Source: Sva-25 sp039714995 (GTDB taxonomy: Bacteria > Pseudomonadota > Gammaproteobacteria > Chromatiales > Chromatiaceae). From it: a stretch of DNA of 32,104 bases. Of the stretch, positions 1 through 6,523 are shown piece after piece (position 1 is the first letter of the stretch; each line of letters starts with the position of its first letter). The position numbers and the translations under genes were made by a program. The DNA lies in the NCBI GenBank assembly GCA_039714995.1, contig JBDLII010000006.1, positions 1 through 32,104 on the forward strand, read 5' to 3'. The notes below the pieces were generated by a model. It saw nothing but the letters and a program-made list of their open reading frames with translations. It was not told where the DNA came from and searched no databases.

Positions 1-1
1 G

Positions 2-49
2 AAGAACCGCTACGACATGGCTTTTGTGCAGCTGATCAGAAAACAGTAA
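2..49 (+). CDS. 3' end of an unidentified gene (partial)
   Basis: An open frame enters from the left edge and ends at a TAA at 47-49, giving only about 15 residues (ending ...VQLIRKQ). It is too short to identify. It runs towards the J-domain gene on the other strand, so the two genes would converge. It could equally be a chance open frame. Confidence 0.35.
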   Translation, partial: KNRYDMAFVQLIRKQ

Positions 50-112
50 CCAGTATGTGTATTGCCCGATGGTTTTTGCAACCAACACCAACAGGCTAGC
101 ATGTGTACCGTG

Positions 113-823
113 TTATAGAGATTGTATTAAAAAGCGATAAGCCCTGTTGATCTGTTTGGATTTTTGATCCGCCAGTTCACGGATCTCTATCCCGAGTTGA
201 GAGACCTTGTCCGGGTGATACTGGCTCATCTTCTCCTTGTAGGCTTTCCTGATCAACACCTGGTTTGCGCCGTTCTCGACTCCCAGTACCCTGCAGGCCT
301 GCTCAGCTGTGGTGATCTCATTCAATGCACTCTCACGACTGATGGCATTGTCTTGGGCATAGAGTGTCATATTGCCGTACTCATCAGCCTTCAACAGGAA
401 GCGATGGTGACAAAGCGGGCACTTTCCGACACCAGCCGGCGGAGGGAAAGCGACCCTGATCTTCGTCTGGCAGTTGGCGCACTGGATCACCCTGAAGCGA
501 CTGTCTTTCAGGGCTTCCCGGCGCGTTCCTGCGAACCCGTACCCCTGGTAGGGGTAGCGTGATTTCGGGATGCCGACAATGACCATGAAGATGATCTGTA
601 TCACCGGAACCAGTGCGATCAATGCCAGCCAGGGCGACCAGCCGATGTCACGGCAGCGCCTGACCTGTAGCAGGACCAGGGAGATAAAGGGGATCAGCAC
701 CAGTTCGCGCAGTTGCAGCGTGATCAGCAGCCAGATCAGCAGCAGCAGGCTCCCGCTCGCCAGCCAGTACAGCATCCGGTTGATCCGCCCGTGAAAAGAG
801 AACAGCAGGGAAAAGATGCTCAT
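113..823 (-). CDS. DUF805 / zinc-ribbon / J-domain membrane protein
   Basis: This 236-residue protein probably acts as a membrane-anchored DnaK co-chaperone, but its client is unknown. Residues 1-85 resemble a DUF805 membrane module: an early F-x-G-R-I-N-R motif, hydrophobic segments at about 18-37, 40-53 and 66-85, and an R-R-C-R-D-I-G-W motif between the second and third. Residues 115-138 form a CxxC...CxxC zinc-ribbon-like knuckle (C115, C118, C135, C138). Residues about 173-236 are a C-terminal J domain with the diagnostic HPD at 203-205, in a sequence style close to the DjlA/TerB-associated J domains. No convincing Shine-Dalgarno precedes the ATG, but the DUF805 start argues for it. The gene stands alone, with its 3' end facing the left edge. 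The module calls are by eye; the overall role is inferred. Confidence 0.85.
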   Translation of the reverse strand: MSIFSLLFSFHGRINRMLYWLASGSLLLLIWLLITLQLRELVLIPFISLVLLQVRRCRDIGWSPWLALIALVPVIQIIFMVIVGIPKSRYPYQGYGFAGTRREALKDSRFRVIQCANCQTKIRVAFPPPAGVGKCPLCHHRFLLKADEYGNMTLYAQDNAISRESALNEITTAEQACRVLGVENGANQVLIRKAYKEKMSQYHPDKVSQLGIEIRELADQKSKQINRAYRFLIQSL

Positions 824-940
824 GGAGAAGAAGTGGCCAACAGAAAAACGAACTGAATTGTTTTCAACAGCGTGCTTAACTGCTCATCTTACACCAATGA
901 ATGGTATTTCATTGGGGAGGCCCTGAATGAATCCTCTTTT

Positions 941-1030
941 ATGTCATTTCGACCAGAGGGAGAAATCTGATGTTATGTAATATCAATTAGTTATGAATTT
1001 CAAGATTTCTCGCTATGCTCGAAATGACAT
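941..1030. repeat. Palindromic repeat, TGTCATTTCGA family
   Basis: Two arms of about 30 bases (941-970 and 1000-1030) are imperfect reverse complements, each carrying TGTCATTTCGA and GAGAAATCT, around an A+T-rich centre. A related half copy lies at about 1679-1705. This is the only structure I see in the gene-free stretch 824-1165. It resembles the small dispersed palindromes common in gammaproteobacterial intergenic DNA. Mobility is not shown. Confidence 0.75.
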
Positions 1031-1165
1031 TCGATCAGAGGCTCCTTGGGGAAGCTCTGTGTGACCACGGGATTGAGGTTTTCAACTGACGCGTGAAGCG
1101 GCCATGCAGCACAGGTTATGCTAAGCTTTAGTTAGATTGAGTGGTACCTTTTCCGGGATCAGCCA

Positions 1166-1609
1166 ATGCAGAGTAAAGAATATTTTTTTCGAGACGCAGA
1201 GCTGGGCAGTGAGCAACGCTCTCTTCCCGCCGAGACCTACAATGCCATGCACCTGCTCTTCGAACACAGCGGTGACCCCGCGGTCTTCGTTCCCATTCGA
1301 TCGATGCAGTACCTCGCTGTGATCGATGCCGAAGAGGTGATCTTTGTCGATGCAGTGGCCCGGCGGCGTCTGATTGAACTCAGCTGGTGCAACTTTTCAC
1401 CCCGCTCACGCACATCCCTGACTGACGCCGTTCCTTTCCGTTTTGTCTATTACGATCAAAGAGCCCTGGAAACCATGAAGAGACTCCAGTGTGAATTCAG
1501 TAAATTCGTAAAGCTGAAGAGTGACCGGCTCAGGCAGGATCTCGCCAGCGAGGGCGGAGATATCATTGGCTTCCCCTCCGGAGACGTTTCCCCGAGAAAC
1601 CCTGGGTGA
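1166..1609 (+). CDS. Hypothetical protein, 147 aa
   Basis: I do not recognise this family. It encodes a soluble, mixed-charge protein of 147 residues with no signal peptide or membrane segment. The first ~125 residues look like an ordinary folded domain, with alternating hydrophobic strands around 38-60 and 83-97 and a charged helix around 100-120. The ATG at 1166 follows a weak purine-rich GGGATCAG stretch. The last residues run into a G+C-rich repeat, so the C-terminus may have been altered by repeat insertion. It converges with cbbR, so any link to CO2 fixation is only by position. Its codon use resembles its neighbours, which supports real coding. Confidence 0.6.
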   Translation: MQSKEYFFRDAELGSEQRSLPAETYNAMHLLFEHSGDPAVFVPIRSMQYLAVIDAEEVIFVDAVARRRLIELSWCNFSPRSRTSLTDAVPFRFVYYDQRALETMKRLQCEFSKFVKLKSDRLRQDLASEGGDIIGFPSGDVSPRNPG

Positions 1610-1638
1610 CTCCCGCCCTCCTGACAGCCAGTTGAAAT

Positions 1639-1705
1639 CCCCTCTCCCTGAGGGAGAGGGATGGGGTGAGGGGGAAAAGATTTCTCCCTGCGATCGAAAT
1701 GACAT
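1639..1705. repeat. Composite repeat: CTCCCTGAGGGAGAGGG hairpin plus CATTTCGA half element
   Basis: Positions 1639-1674 hold a G+C-rich palindrome (CTCTCCCTGAGGGAGAG) followed by ATGGGGTGAGGGG. Positions 1679-1705 hold a half copy of the repeat at 941-1030. Related copies of the first part are at 9461-9497 and 30567-30600. The element separates the convergent 3' ends of the 147-residue gene and cbbR and may serve as a bidirectional transcription stop, although it has no clean U-tract. Confidence 0.7.
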
Positions 1706-1729
1706 GGAAAGGATTCGTGCAGAGGCTCC

Positions 1730-2647
1730 CTACCTCTGCTCCACCAGTTTGGTGTATTTTTTCGCCTCCTGCAGCATGAATTCCCGAAAGGCGCGCGCAA
1801 CCGGGGTCATCGCTTTTTCACTGCGCGTCACCAGGTGCCAGTTCCGCTCGATGGGAAAACCCTCCACATCGAGTGTCACCAACAGCAGGTTTTTCAGTTC
1901 CAGCTGTATCGTATGCAGCGACACGACTCCCAGTCCGAAACCTGCGGCAACCGCGTACTTGATGGCCTCGTTGTCACTCAACTCCAGCGTGCCGCCACAC
2001 TTCTGTCCAAGCTTCGCAAAGTGGCGCTCAATCGCCTCCCTGGTGCCTGACCCCTTCTCCCGCACGACGAAGCGCTCTTTCGCCAGCACTTCGGGGCTGA
2101 TCTGCGCACTGTCCGCCAGCGGATGATCCGGCGGGGCGATCACCACCAGCGGGTTTGGCATGAACTTTTCCGAGTTCAGGCTCAGCCCCTTCGGCGGCTC
2201 CCCCATGATGACAAGGTCCGGTTCGAAATGGTCGAGTTGATAGAGTATCTTGCGCCTGTTGGTAATATCCAGGGAGATCGCAACCTGCGGATGTCTCTTC
2301 GAGAATGCCGATAGGATGTGCGTGGCAAACGTGTTCGCGGTGCTGGCGACGGATACGGAGAGCTGGCCGGATTTGCCCCCCTTCACCTCGTCGACATACT
2401 CGATCATGTCGTTGTAGGCCTGCACGATATAGCTGCAGTGCTTGCTCATCTCCTCGCCGGTTTTCGTCAAGCTGAGTTTTTTCCCCCGCCGGTCAAAGAG
2501 GCTGACGCCGAGATTCTCCTCCATCTGCTTCATCTGCATGGAGACGGCCGGCTGCGTCATGTGCAACTCCTCTGAGGCGCGCGTATGGCTCTGGTATCGC
2601 GCTACCTGCTCAAAGATCTGGATTTGGCGTATCGACGTATGCGCCAT
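1730..2647 (-). CDS. cbbR: CbbR, LysR-type activator of the RuBisCO operon
   Basis: A 305-residue LysR-type regulator, the usual length. The N-terminal winged helix-turn-helix (about residues 4-63) contains the ASEELHMTQPAVSMQMKQ recognition segment, followed by LGVSLFDRRGKKLSLTKTG. The rest is the periplasmic-binding-protein-like effector domain, which in known CbbR proteins senses Calvin-cycle metabolites or NADPH. I chose the ATG at 2647 over an in-frame ATG at 2680 because it gives the family's typical start (MAHTSIRQIQIFEQ) and follows a strong GGAGAGGAGA Shine-Dalgarno. It is divergent from cbbL across 430 bases that carry CbbR-type boxes, the classic arrangement of a LysR regulator with its target. 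Confidence 0.95.
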   Translation of the reverse strand: MAHTSIRQIQIFEQVARYQSHTRASEELHMTQPAVSMQMKQMEENLGVSLFDRRGKKLSLTKTGEEMSKHCSYIVQAYNDMIEYVDEVKGGKSGQLSVSVASTANTFATHILSAFSKRHPQVAISLDITNRRKILYQLDHFEPDLVIMGEPPKGLSLNSEKFMPNPLVVIAPPDHPLADSAQISPEVLAKERFVVREKGSGTREAIERHFAKLGQKCGGTLELSDNEAIKYAVAAGFGLGVVSLHTIQLELKNLLLVTLDVEGFPIERNWHLVTRSEKAMTPVARAFREFMLQEAKKYTKLVEQR

Positions 2648-2970
2648 GCTGTTTATCTCCTCTCCACCCGGGAATGACAACGCCGCTCCTTCCGGCGCAT
2701 ACCAGACTGCAAAATATCAATGACTAAGTGTACGTTCATCTGATACGCTCTACCCCGTTCCACAACTTCATGTGGTATTCCCCGAAATAAAGAGCAGCGA
2801 ATACCAAGGAAGTGATATATCAACAGATGCATCGGGGAACTAGAATTGCATAGGGTTAACTCTCTCTCACCATGCTGGTTGCATCGCAGATCGTTCATGT
2901 ATACGATGCCGGTATGGAGATTGACCCTGAATCACAATAATAACGAGGCAACATTCTACCATAGATAGCA
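2648..2970. other. cbbR-cbbL divergent intergenic region, distal part
   Basis: No plausible gene lies in this stretch. It must hold the cbbR promoter, though I cannot place it convincingly. One inverted repeat is clear: GGTATTC at 2774-2780 and GAATACC at 2799-2805, separated by 18 bases, lying 127-158 bases upstream of the cbbR start. It could be a second regulator site or a leader hairpin. Confidence 0.5.
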
Positions 2971-3004
2971 TAAGAAATACTTAGTTTAGATGAGTCAAAA
3001 CTTA
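2971..3004. promoter_or_regulatory. Tandem CbbR-type boxes upstream of cbbL
   Basis: Two sites fit the published CbbR consensus TNA-N7/8-TNA. Box 1 is TAAGAAATACTTA at 2971-2983 (TAA-N7-TTA), also a perfect T-N11-A LysR dyad. Box 2 is TGAGTCAAAACTTA at 2991-3004 (TGA-N8-TTA). The shared string ACTTAGTTT recurs at 2979 and 3000, 21 bases apart, so both faces lie on the same side of the helix. A possible -10 (TATGCT, 3013-3018) follows at a spacing suited to LysR activation, with no good -35. Binding is inferred. Confidence 0.6.
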
Positions 3005-3077
3005 GTTTTCTTTATGCTTTTATTCCAGCAAAATGTGCAGCGCACAACCAATCAACCTCAAAAATAGGTAATGAAAC

Positions 3078-4496
3078 ATGGCTAAGCAATATGATGCGGG
3101 CGTAAAAGAGTACCGCGAAACTTACTGGATGCCGGATTACACTCCGAAAGACACAGACCTCCTGGCCTGCTTCAAGGTTACACCGCAGGAAGGCGTTCCA
3201 CGTGAAGAGGTCGCTGCAGCCGTTGCGGCCGAATCTTCAACCGGAACCTGGACGACAGTATGGACCGACCTGTTGACTGATCTCGACTACTACAAGGGCC
3301 GCGCCTACGCGATCGAAGACGTTCCCGGCGACGACACCTGCTTCTATGCCTTTATCGCATACCCGATCGACCTCTTTGAGGAAGGCTCGGTCGTCAACGT
3401 CATGACCTCGCTGGTCGGCAACGTCTTCGGCTTCAAGGCGCTGCGCGCACTGCGTCTGGAAGACATCCGCTTCCCCGTCGCCTACGTCATGACCTGTAAT
3501 GGACCACCTCAGGGCATCCAGGTCGAGCGCGACATGCTGAACAAGTATGGCCGTCCGCTGCTGGGCTGCACCATCAAGCCCAAGCTGGGACTCTCGGCGA
3601 AGAACTACGGACGCGCCTGCTACGAAGGTCTGCGCGGCGGACTGGACTTCACCAAGGACGACGAGAACGTCAACTCGCAGCCTTTCATGCGTTGGCGTCA
3701 CCGTTTCGACTTCGTCATGGAGGCCATCCAGAAAGCGGAGGCCGAGACCGGCGAGCGCAAGGGCCACTACCTGAACGTTACCGCGCCGACTTCCGACGAG
3801 ATGATGAAGCGCGCCGAGTACGCCAAGGAGATCGGCGCACCGATCATCATGCACGACTACATCACCGGCGGCTGGGCGGCCAACACCCAGCTGGCGCAAT
3901 GGTGCCAGGACAACGGCATGCTGCTGCATATTCACCGCGCCATGCACGCGGTACTCGACCGCAACCCGCACCACGGCATCCACTTCCGTGTACTGACCAA
4001 GATCCTGCGTCTCTCCGGTGGTGACCACCTGCACTCCGGCACCGTTGTCGGTAAGCTGGAAGGCGACCGCGAAGCCACCCTGGGCTGGATCGACATCATG
4101 CGCGACTCCTACAACAAGGAAGACCGTTCACGCGGTATTTTCTTCGACCAGGATTGGGGCGCTATGCCTGGCCTGTTACCGGTTGCTTCCGGTGGTATCC
4201 ACGTGTGGCACATGCCGGCGCTGGTCAGCATCTTCGGCGACGACTCCGTACTGCAGTTCGGCGGCGGCACCCTGGGTCACCCATGGGGCAACGCCGCTGG
4301 CGCAGCTGCCAACCGTGTAGCCGTCGAGGCCTGCGTGGAAGCTCGCAACCAGGGTCGTGAACTTGAGAAGGAAGGCAAGGACATCCTTACCACTGCTGCC
4401 AAGAGCAGCCCGGAACTGGGTGCTGCGATGGAGACCTGGAAAGAGATCAAGTTCGAATTCGACACCGTTGACAAGCTGGACGTATCTCACAAGTAA
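3078..4496 (+). CDS. cbbL: RuBisCO large subunit, form IA
   Basis: This 472-residue protein is the catalytic subunit of ribulose-1,5-bisphosphate carboxylase/oxygenase, which fixes CO2 onto RuBP to give two 3-phosphoglycerates. All key residues are present: K167 and K169 in GCTIKPKLGLS, the carbamylated lysine K193 with metal ligands D195 and E196 in GGLDFTKDDEN, H286 and R287 in LLHIHRAMH, and the loop-6 lysine K326 in GTVVGKLEGD. Length and sequence style match proteobacterial form IA, and the cbbQ/cbbO neighbours indicate the non-carboxysomal IAq type; no carboxysome genes are visible. The ATG follows an AGGTAATG stretch. It lies first in the operon, downstream of the CbbR boxes. Many reading frames are open across this gene because of its strong codon bias. 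Confidence 0.99.
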   Translation: MAKQYDAGVKEYRETYWMPDYTPKDTDLLACFKVTPQEGVPREEVAAAVAAESSTGTWTTVWTDLLTDLDYYKGRAYAIEDVPGDDTCFYAFIAYPIDLFEEGSVVNVMTSLVGNVFGFKALRALRLEDIRFPVAYVMTCNGPPQGIQVERDMLNKYGRPLLGCTIKPKLGLSAKNYGRACYEGLRGGLDFTKDDENVNSQPFMRWRHRFDFVMEAIQKAEAETGERKGHYLNVTAPTSDEMMKRAEYAKEIGAPIIMHDYITGGWAANTQLAQWCQDNGMLLHIHRAMHAVLDRNPHHGIHFRVLTKILRLSGGDHLHSGTVVGKLEGDREATLGWIDIMRDSYNKEDRSRGIFFDQDWGAMPGLLPVASGGIHVWHMPALVSIFGDDSVLQFGGGTLGHPWGNAAGAAANRVAVEACVEARNQGRELEKEGKDILTTAAKSSPELGAAMETWKEIKFEFDTVDKLDVSHK

Positions 4497-4510
4497 TTAT
4501 TGCCTGTGTC

Positions 4511-4550
4511 AGCCATGAGGCGTAGCGGGTTCGCCGCTACACCTCAGGCT
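4511..4550 (+). promoter_or_regulatory. Stem-loop in the cbbL-cbbS gap
   Basis: A long stem is formed by AGCC, TGAGG and GTAGCGG on the left pairing with CGCTAC, CCTCA and GGCT on the right, with single mismatched bases and a short loop around 4529-4533. No U-tract follows, so it is not a standard terminator. It sits 40 bases before cbbS and 14 after the cbbL stop. A role as an mRNA processing or 3'-end stabilising hairpin is inferred. Confidence 0.65.
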
Positions 4551-4590
4551 GGTTACGCCATCAAACATATTTTAATTGGAGCAAAACACC

Positions 4591-4947
4591 ATGAGTGATA
4601 TGCAAGACTATGCATCAAGCCTGGGCAACCCGGAAAGCCGCAAGTTTGAGACTTTCTCCTACCTGCCAGCTTTGACACCAGAGCAAATCCGTACTCAAAT
4701 TGAGTACATCGTCAGTAAGGGCTGGAATCCCGGCATCGAGCACACCGAGCCTGAAAACGCCGGTAGCAACTACTGGTACATGTGGAAACTTCCGATGTTT
4801 GGCGAGACGGATGTCGACGCCATTCTGAATGAAGTCGAAGCCTGCCACGCGGCGCACCCCGCTAATCACGTGCGTCTGCTCGGCTTTGATAACTTCGCCC
4901 AGTCCGCTGGTGCGGCAATGGTTATCTATCGCGGCAAGACTGTCTAA
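4591..4947 (+). CDS. cbbS: RuBisCO small subunit, form I
   Basis: A 118-residue small subunit that caps the L8 core to make the L8S8 holoenzyme. Recognisable family features are ETFSYLPALT near the N-terminus, the GWNPGIEHTEP segment, YWYMWKLPMFGETD, and the VRLLGFDNFAQ near the C-terminus. The ATG at 4591 is chosen because TTGGAGC lies at the right distance before it. An in-frame TTG at 4576 is actually inside that ribosome-binding region. It is cotranscribed with cbbL across a 94-base gap that holds a strong stem-loop, and is followed by another stem-loop at 4968-4998. The length is normal for a form IA small subunit without carboxysome extensions. Confidence 0.98.
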   Translation: MSDMQDYASSLGNPESRKFETFSYLPALTPEQIRTQIEYIVSKGWNPGIEHTEPENAGSNYWYMWKLPMFGETDVDAILNEVEACHAAHPANHVRLLGFDNFAQSAGAAMVIYRGKTV

Positions 4948-4967
4948 TCGGTTAACCGCAGCAACCA

Positions 4968-4998
4968 GCCTGGCCACTTGCATGGCGAGTGGCCAGGC
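4968..4998 (+). promoter_or_regulatory. Perfect 11-bp stem-loop after cbbS
   Basis: GCCTGGCCACT (4968-4978) and AGTGGCCAGGC (4988-4998) are perfect reverse complements around a 9-base loop. There is no following U-run, so it is more likely a stabilising or attenuating hairpin than a full terminator. It lies 21 bases after the cbbS stop and 31 before the next start. It could keep the RuBisCO transcript abundant relative to the cbbQ/cbbO messages downstream (inference). Confidence 0.7.
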
Positions 4999-5029
4999 CC
5001 ATATTCACGGATACGCATTCAACGCCAGC

Positions 5030-5347
5030 ATGAACAAACCTGACCGCTACGTCGGTGTAGACAATGACATCAACGGCGGCATGACGACGATCGGCAAGAT
5101 CATACGGGATGCCTGGGTGTTTGGAGTGATTCCTGAAACCGAGACCTGCGAAGGCTGGAACCTAGCCGGGATTGACGCTTTACTGCAGAAGGTCAATGCC
5201 GAGTGGGACAAATATGGCTGCCTCGTCAGCCACTTGCCGCCTGAACTGGCGCAACGCCACAAAAAGATTCACGATGCCGCCATCGCCAGAGCGCGCGATG
5301 CCGGCTGGTCGGGTGAAGCAGAGACCGAACCCGACGACAATAGTTAG
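5030..5347 (+). CDS. Unknown 105-aa protein encoded between cbbS and cbbQ
   Basis: I cannot assign this protein to a named family. It is 105 residues, soluble and acidic, starting MNKPDRYVGVDNDINGGMTT. It contains the motif GKIIRDAWVFGVIPETE-C-GW at about 21-43, a central amphipathic region, LPPELAQRHKKIHDAAIARA at about 71-90, and an acidic tail. The ATG at 5030 lacks a clear Shine-Dalgarno. An upstream in-frame ATG at 4982 lies inside a hairpin loop and is less likely. Its place between cbbS and cbbQ in an otherwise textbook RuBisCO-activase operon suggests a role in RuBisCO assembly, activation or expression, but nothing in the sequence proves this. Confidence 0.85.
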   Translation: MNKPDRYVGVDNDINGGMTTIGKIIRDAWVFGVIPETETCEGWNLAGIDALLQKVNAEWDKYGCLVSHLPPELAQRHKKIHDAAIARARDAGWSGEAETEPDDNS

Positions 5348-5448
5348 TGAAACCCTGAATGAACTATTGGGATCAGGGGGCGGGAGATGGACGCATGCCT
5401 TGCGCTGCTTCCCGGCATCTTCCCCCTGCTCCGTCGTACAACTAGCAG

Positions 5449-5491
5449 GGAAGCTCGCAACGATGCGCATAGCGAGGCGTTCCGAGCTTCC
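5449..5491 (+). promoter_or_regulatory. Inverted repeat in the cbbQ leader
   Basis: GGAAGCTC (5449-5456) and GAGCTTCC (5484-5491) are perfect complements, 31 bases before the cbbQ start. The 174-base gap 5348-5521 is long for an operon and may carry an internal promoter or a stability element. No consensus promoter or U-tract could be placed. Confidence 0.4.
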
Positions 5492-5521
5492 ATATCACCT
5501 TCACCAAGTGAGGCTATCTTT

Positions 5522-6337
5522 ATGTCTGATACCACTGTCGATCCAACCCAGTACACTGTCAAAGACGAGCCCTATTATGAAGCAGTCGGCGACGAGGTCC
5601 CGCTGTACGAGGCGGCATACAACGCACGCATGCCGATGATGCTGAAAGGCCCGACCGGCTGCGGCAAGTCGCGCTTCGTCGAGCACATGGCATGGAAACT
5701 GCAGCGACCCCTGATCACCGTGGCCTGTAACGAGGACATGACCGCCTCCGACCTGGTCGGTCGTTTTCTGCTCGACAAGGATGGCACCAAGTGGCAGGAT
5801 GGCCCGCTGACGACGGCTGCCCGTATTGGCGGCATCTGCTATCTCGACGAGGTCGTCGAGGCGCGCCAGGACACCACGGTCGTGATCCACCCGCTGACCG
5901 ATCACCGCCGCACCCTGCCGCTTGACAAGAAGGGCGAGCTGATCGAGGCTCACCCGGATTTCCAGCTGGTGATCTCCTACAACCCCGGCTACCAGAGCCT
6001 CATGAAGGATCTGAAGCAGTCGACCAAGCAGCGTTTCGGCGCGATGGACTTTGACTACCCGGCGGAAGAGATCGAGGTCGCGATCGTCTCCAAGGAGTCC
6101 GGTGTCGACGCAGATATCGCCGCCAAGCTGGTGCAGATTGCGCACCGTGCGCGCAACCTCAAGGGGCATGGTCTGGATGAGGGCATCTCCACCCGTCTGC
6201 TGGTTTATGCGGGTCAGCTGATCAGCAAGGGCATCGATGCCGAGGCGGCCTGCACCATGACCATGGTGACGCCGCTGACAGACGATCCGGACATGCGCGA
6301 TACTCTGAATGCGGCGGTACAGACTTTCTTTGGATAA
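5522..6337 (+). CDS. cbbQ: CbbQ, MoxR-type AAA+ RuBisCO activase ATPase
   Basis: A 271-residue AAA+ ATPase of the MoxR subclass. With CbbO it forms the CbbQO activase, which uses ATP to remove inhibitory sugar phosphates from RuBisCO. Visible elements are Walker A GPTGCGKS (43-50), Walker B ICYLDE (105-110), the sensor-1 asparagine N154 in ISYNPG, and a candidate arginine finger R171 in KQRFGAMDFDYP. The ATG at 5522 follows GTGAGG at a plausible distance and gives the family's normal length. An upstream in-frame ATG at 5387 would add 45 residues of non-conserved leader and is rejected. cbbO follows after 186 bases. Confidence 0.97.
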   Translation: MSDTTVDPTQYTVKDEPYYEAVGDEVPLYEAAYNARMPMMLKGPTGCGKSRFVEHMAWKLQRPLITVACNEDMTASDLVGRFLLDKDGTKWQDGPLTTAARIGGICYLDEVVEARQDTTVVIHPLTDHRRTLPLDKKGELIEAHPDFQLVISYNPGYQSLMKDLKQSTKQRFGAMDFDYPAEEIEVAIVSKESGVDADIAAKLVQIAHRARNLKGHGLDEGISTRLLVYAGQLISKGIDAEAACTMTMVTPLTDDPDMRDTLNAAVQTFFG

Positions 6338-6523
6338 GGGCTGATTGAACCCGTTTAGGGTAGCTCTGAGTGAAGAGTTGGGATGGGAATTCGGCATAAA
6401 GGCCAGTCAAACCTGGATTGCAAGCCATTGATATATTTGCCTTTCCCCGTTGAAAAACTTGAAAGGGAGTGCTGATTGAAGCGCGCAGCGACTCTGTCTG
6501 TACTTTCCCGGTGGTGACAGGAT

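Noticed and set aside
1521..2126. 201-residue open frame across the repeat and the cbbR 3' end
   Set aside because: Serine-rich, covers repeat DNA and runs antisense to cbbR.
4511..4550. Terminator between cbbL and cbbS
   Set aside because: The stem is strong but has no U-run, and cbbS must be co-expressed with cbbL.
4982..5029. Earlier ATG for the 105-residue cbb gene
   Set aside because: The ATG at 4982 is in the loop of a perfect hairpin and lacks a ribosome-binding site.
5387..5521. N-terminal extension of cbbQ by 45 residues
   Set aside because: The extension is not protein-like for the family and spans an inverted repeat; the ATG at 5522 fits known CbbQ length.
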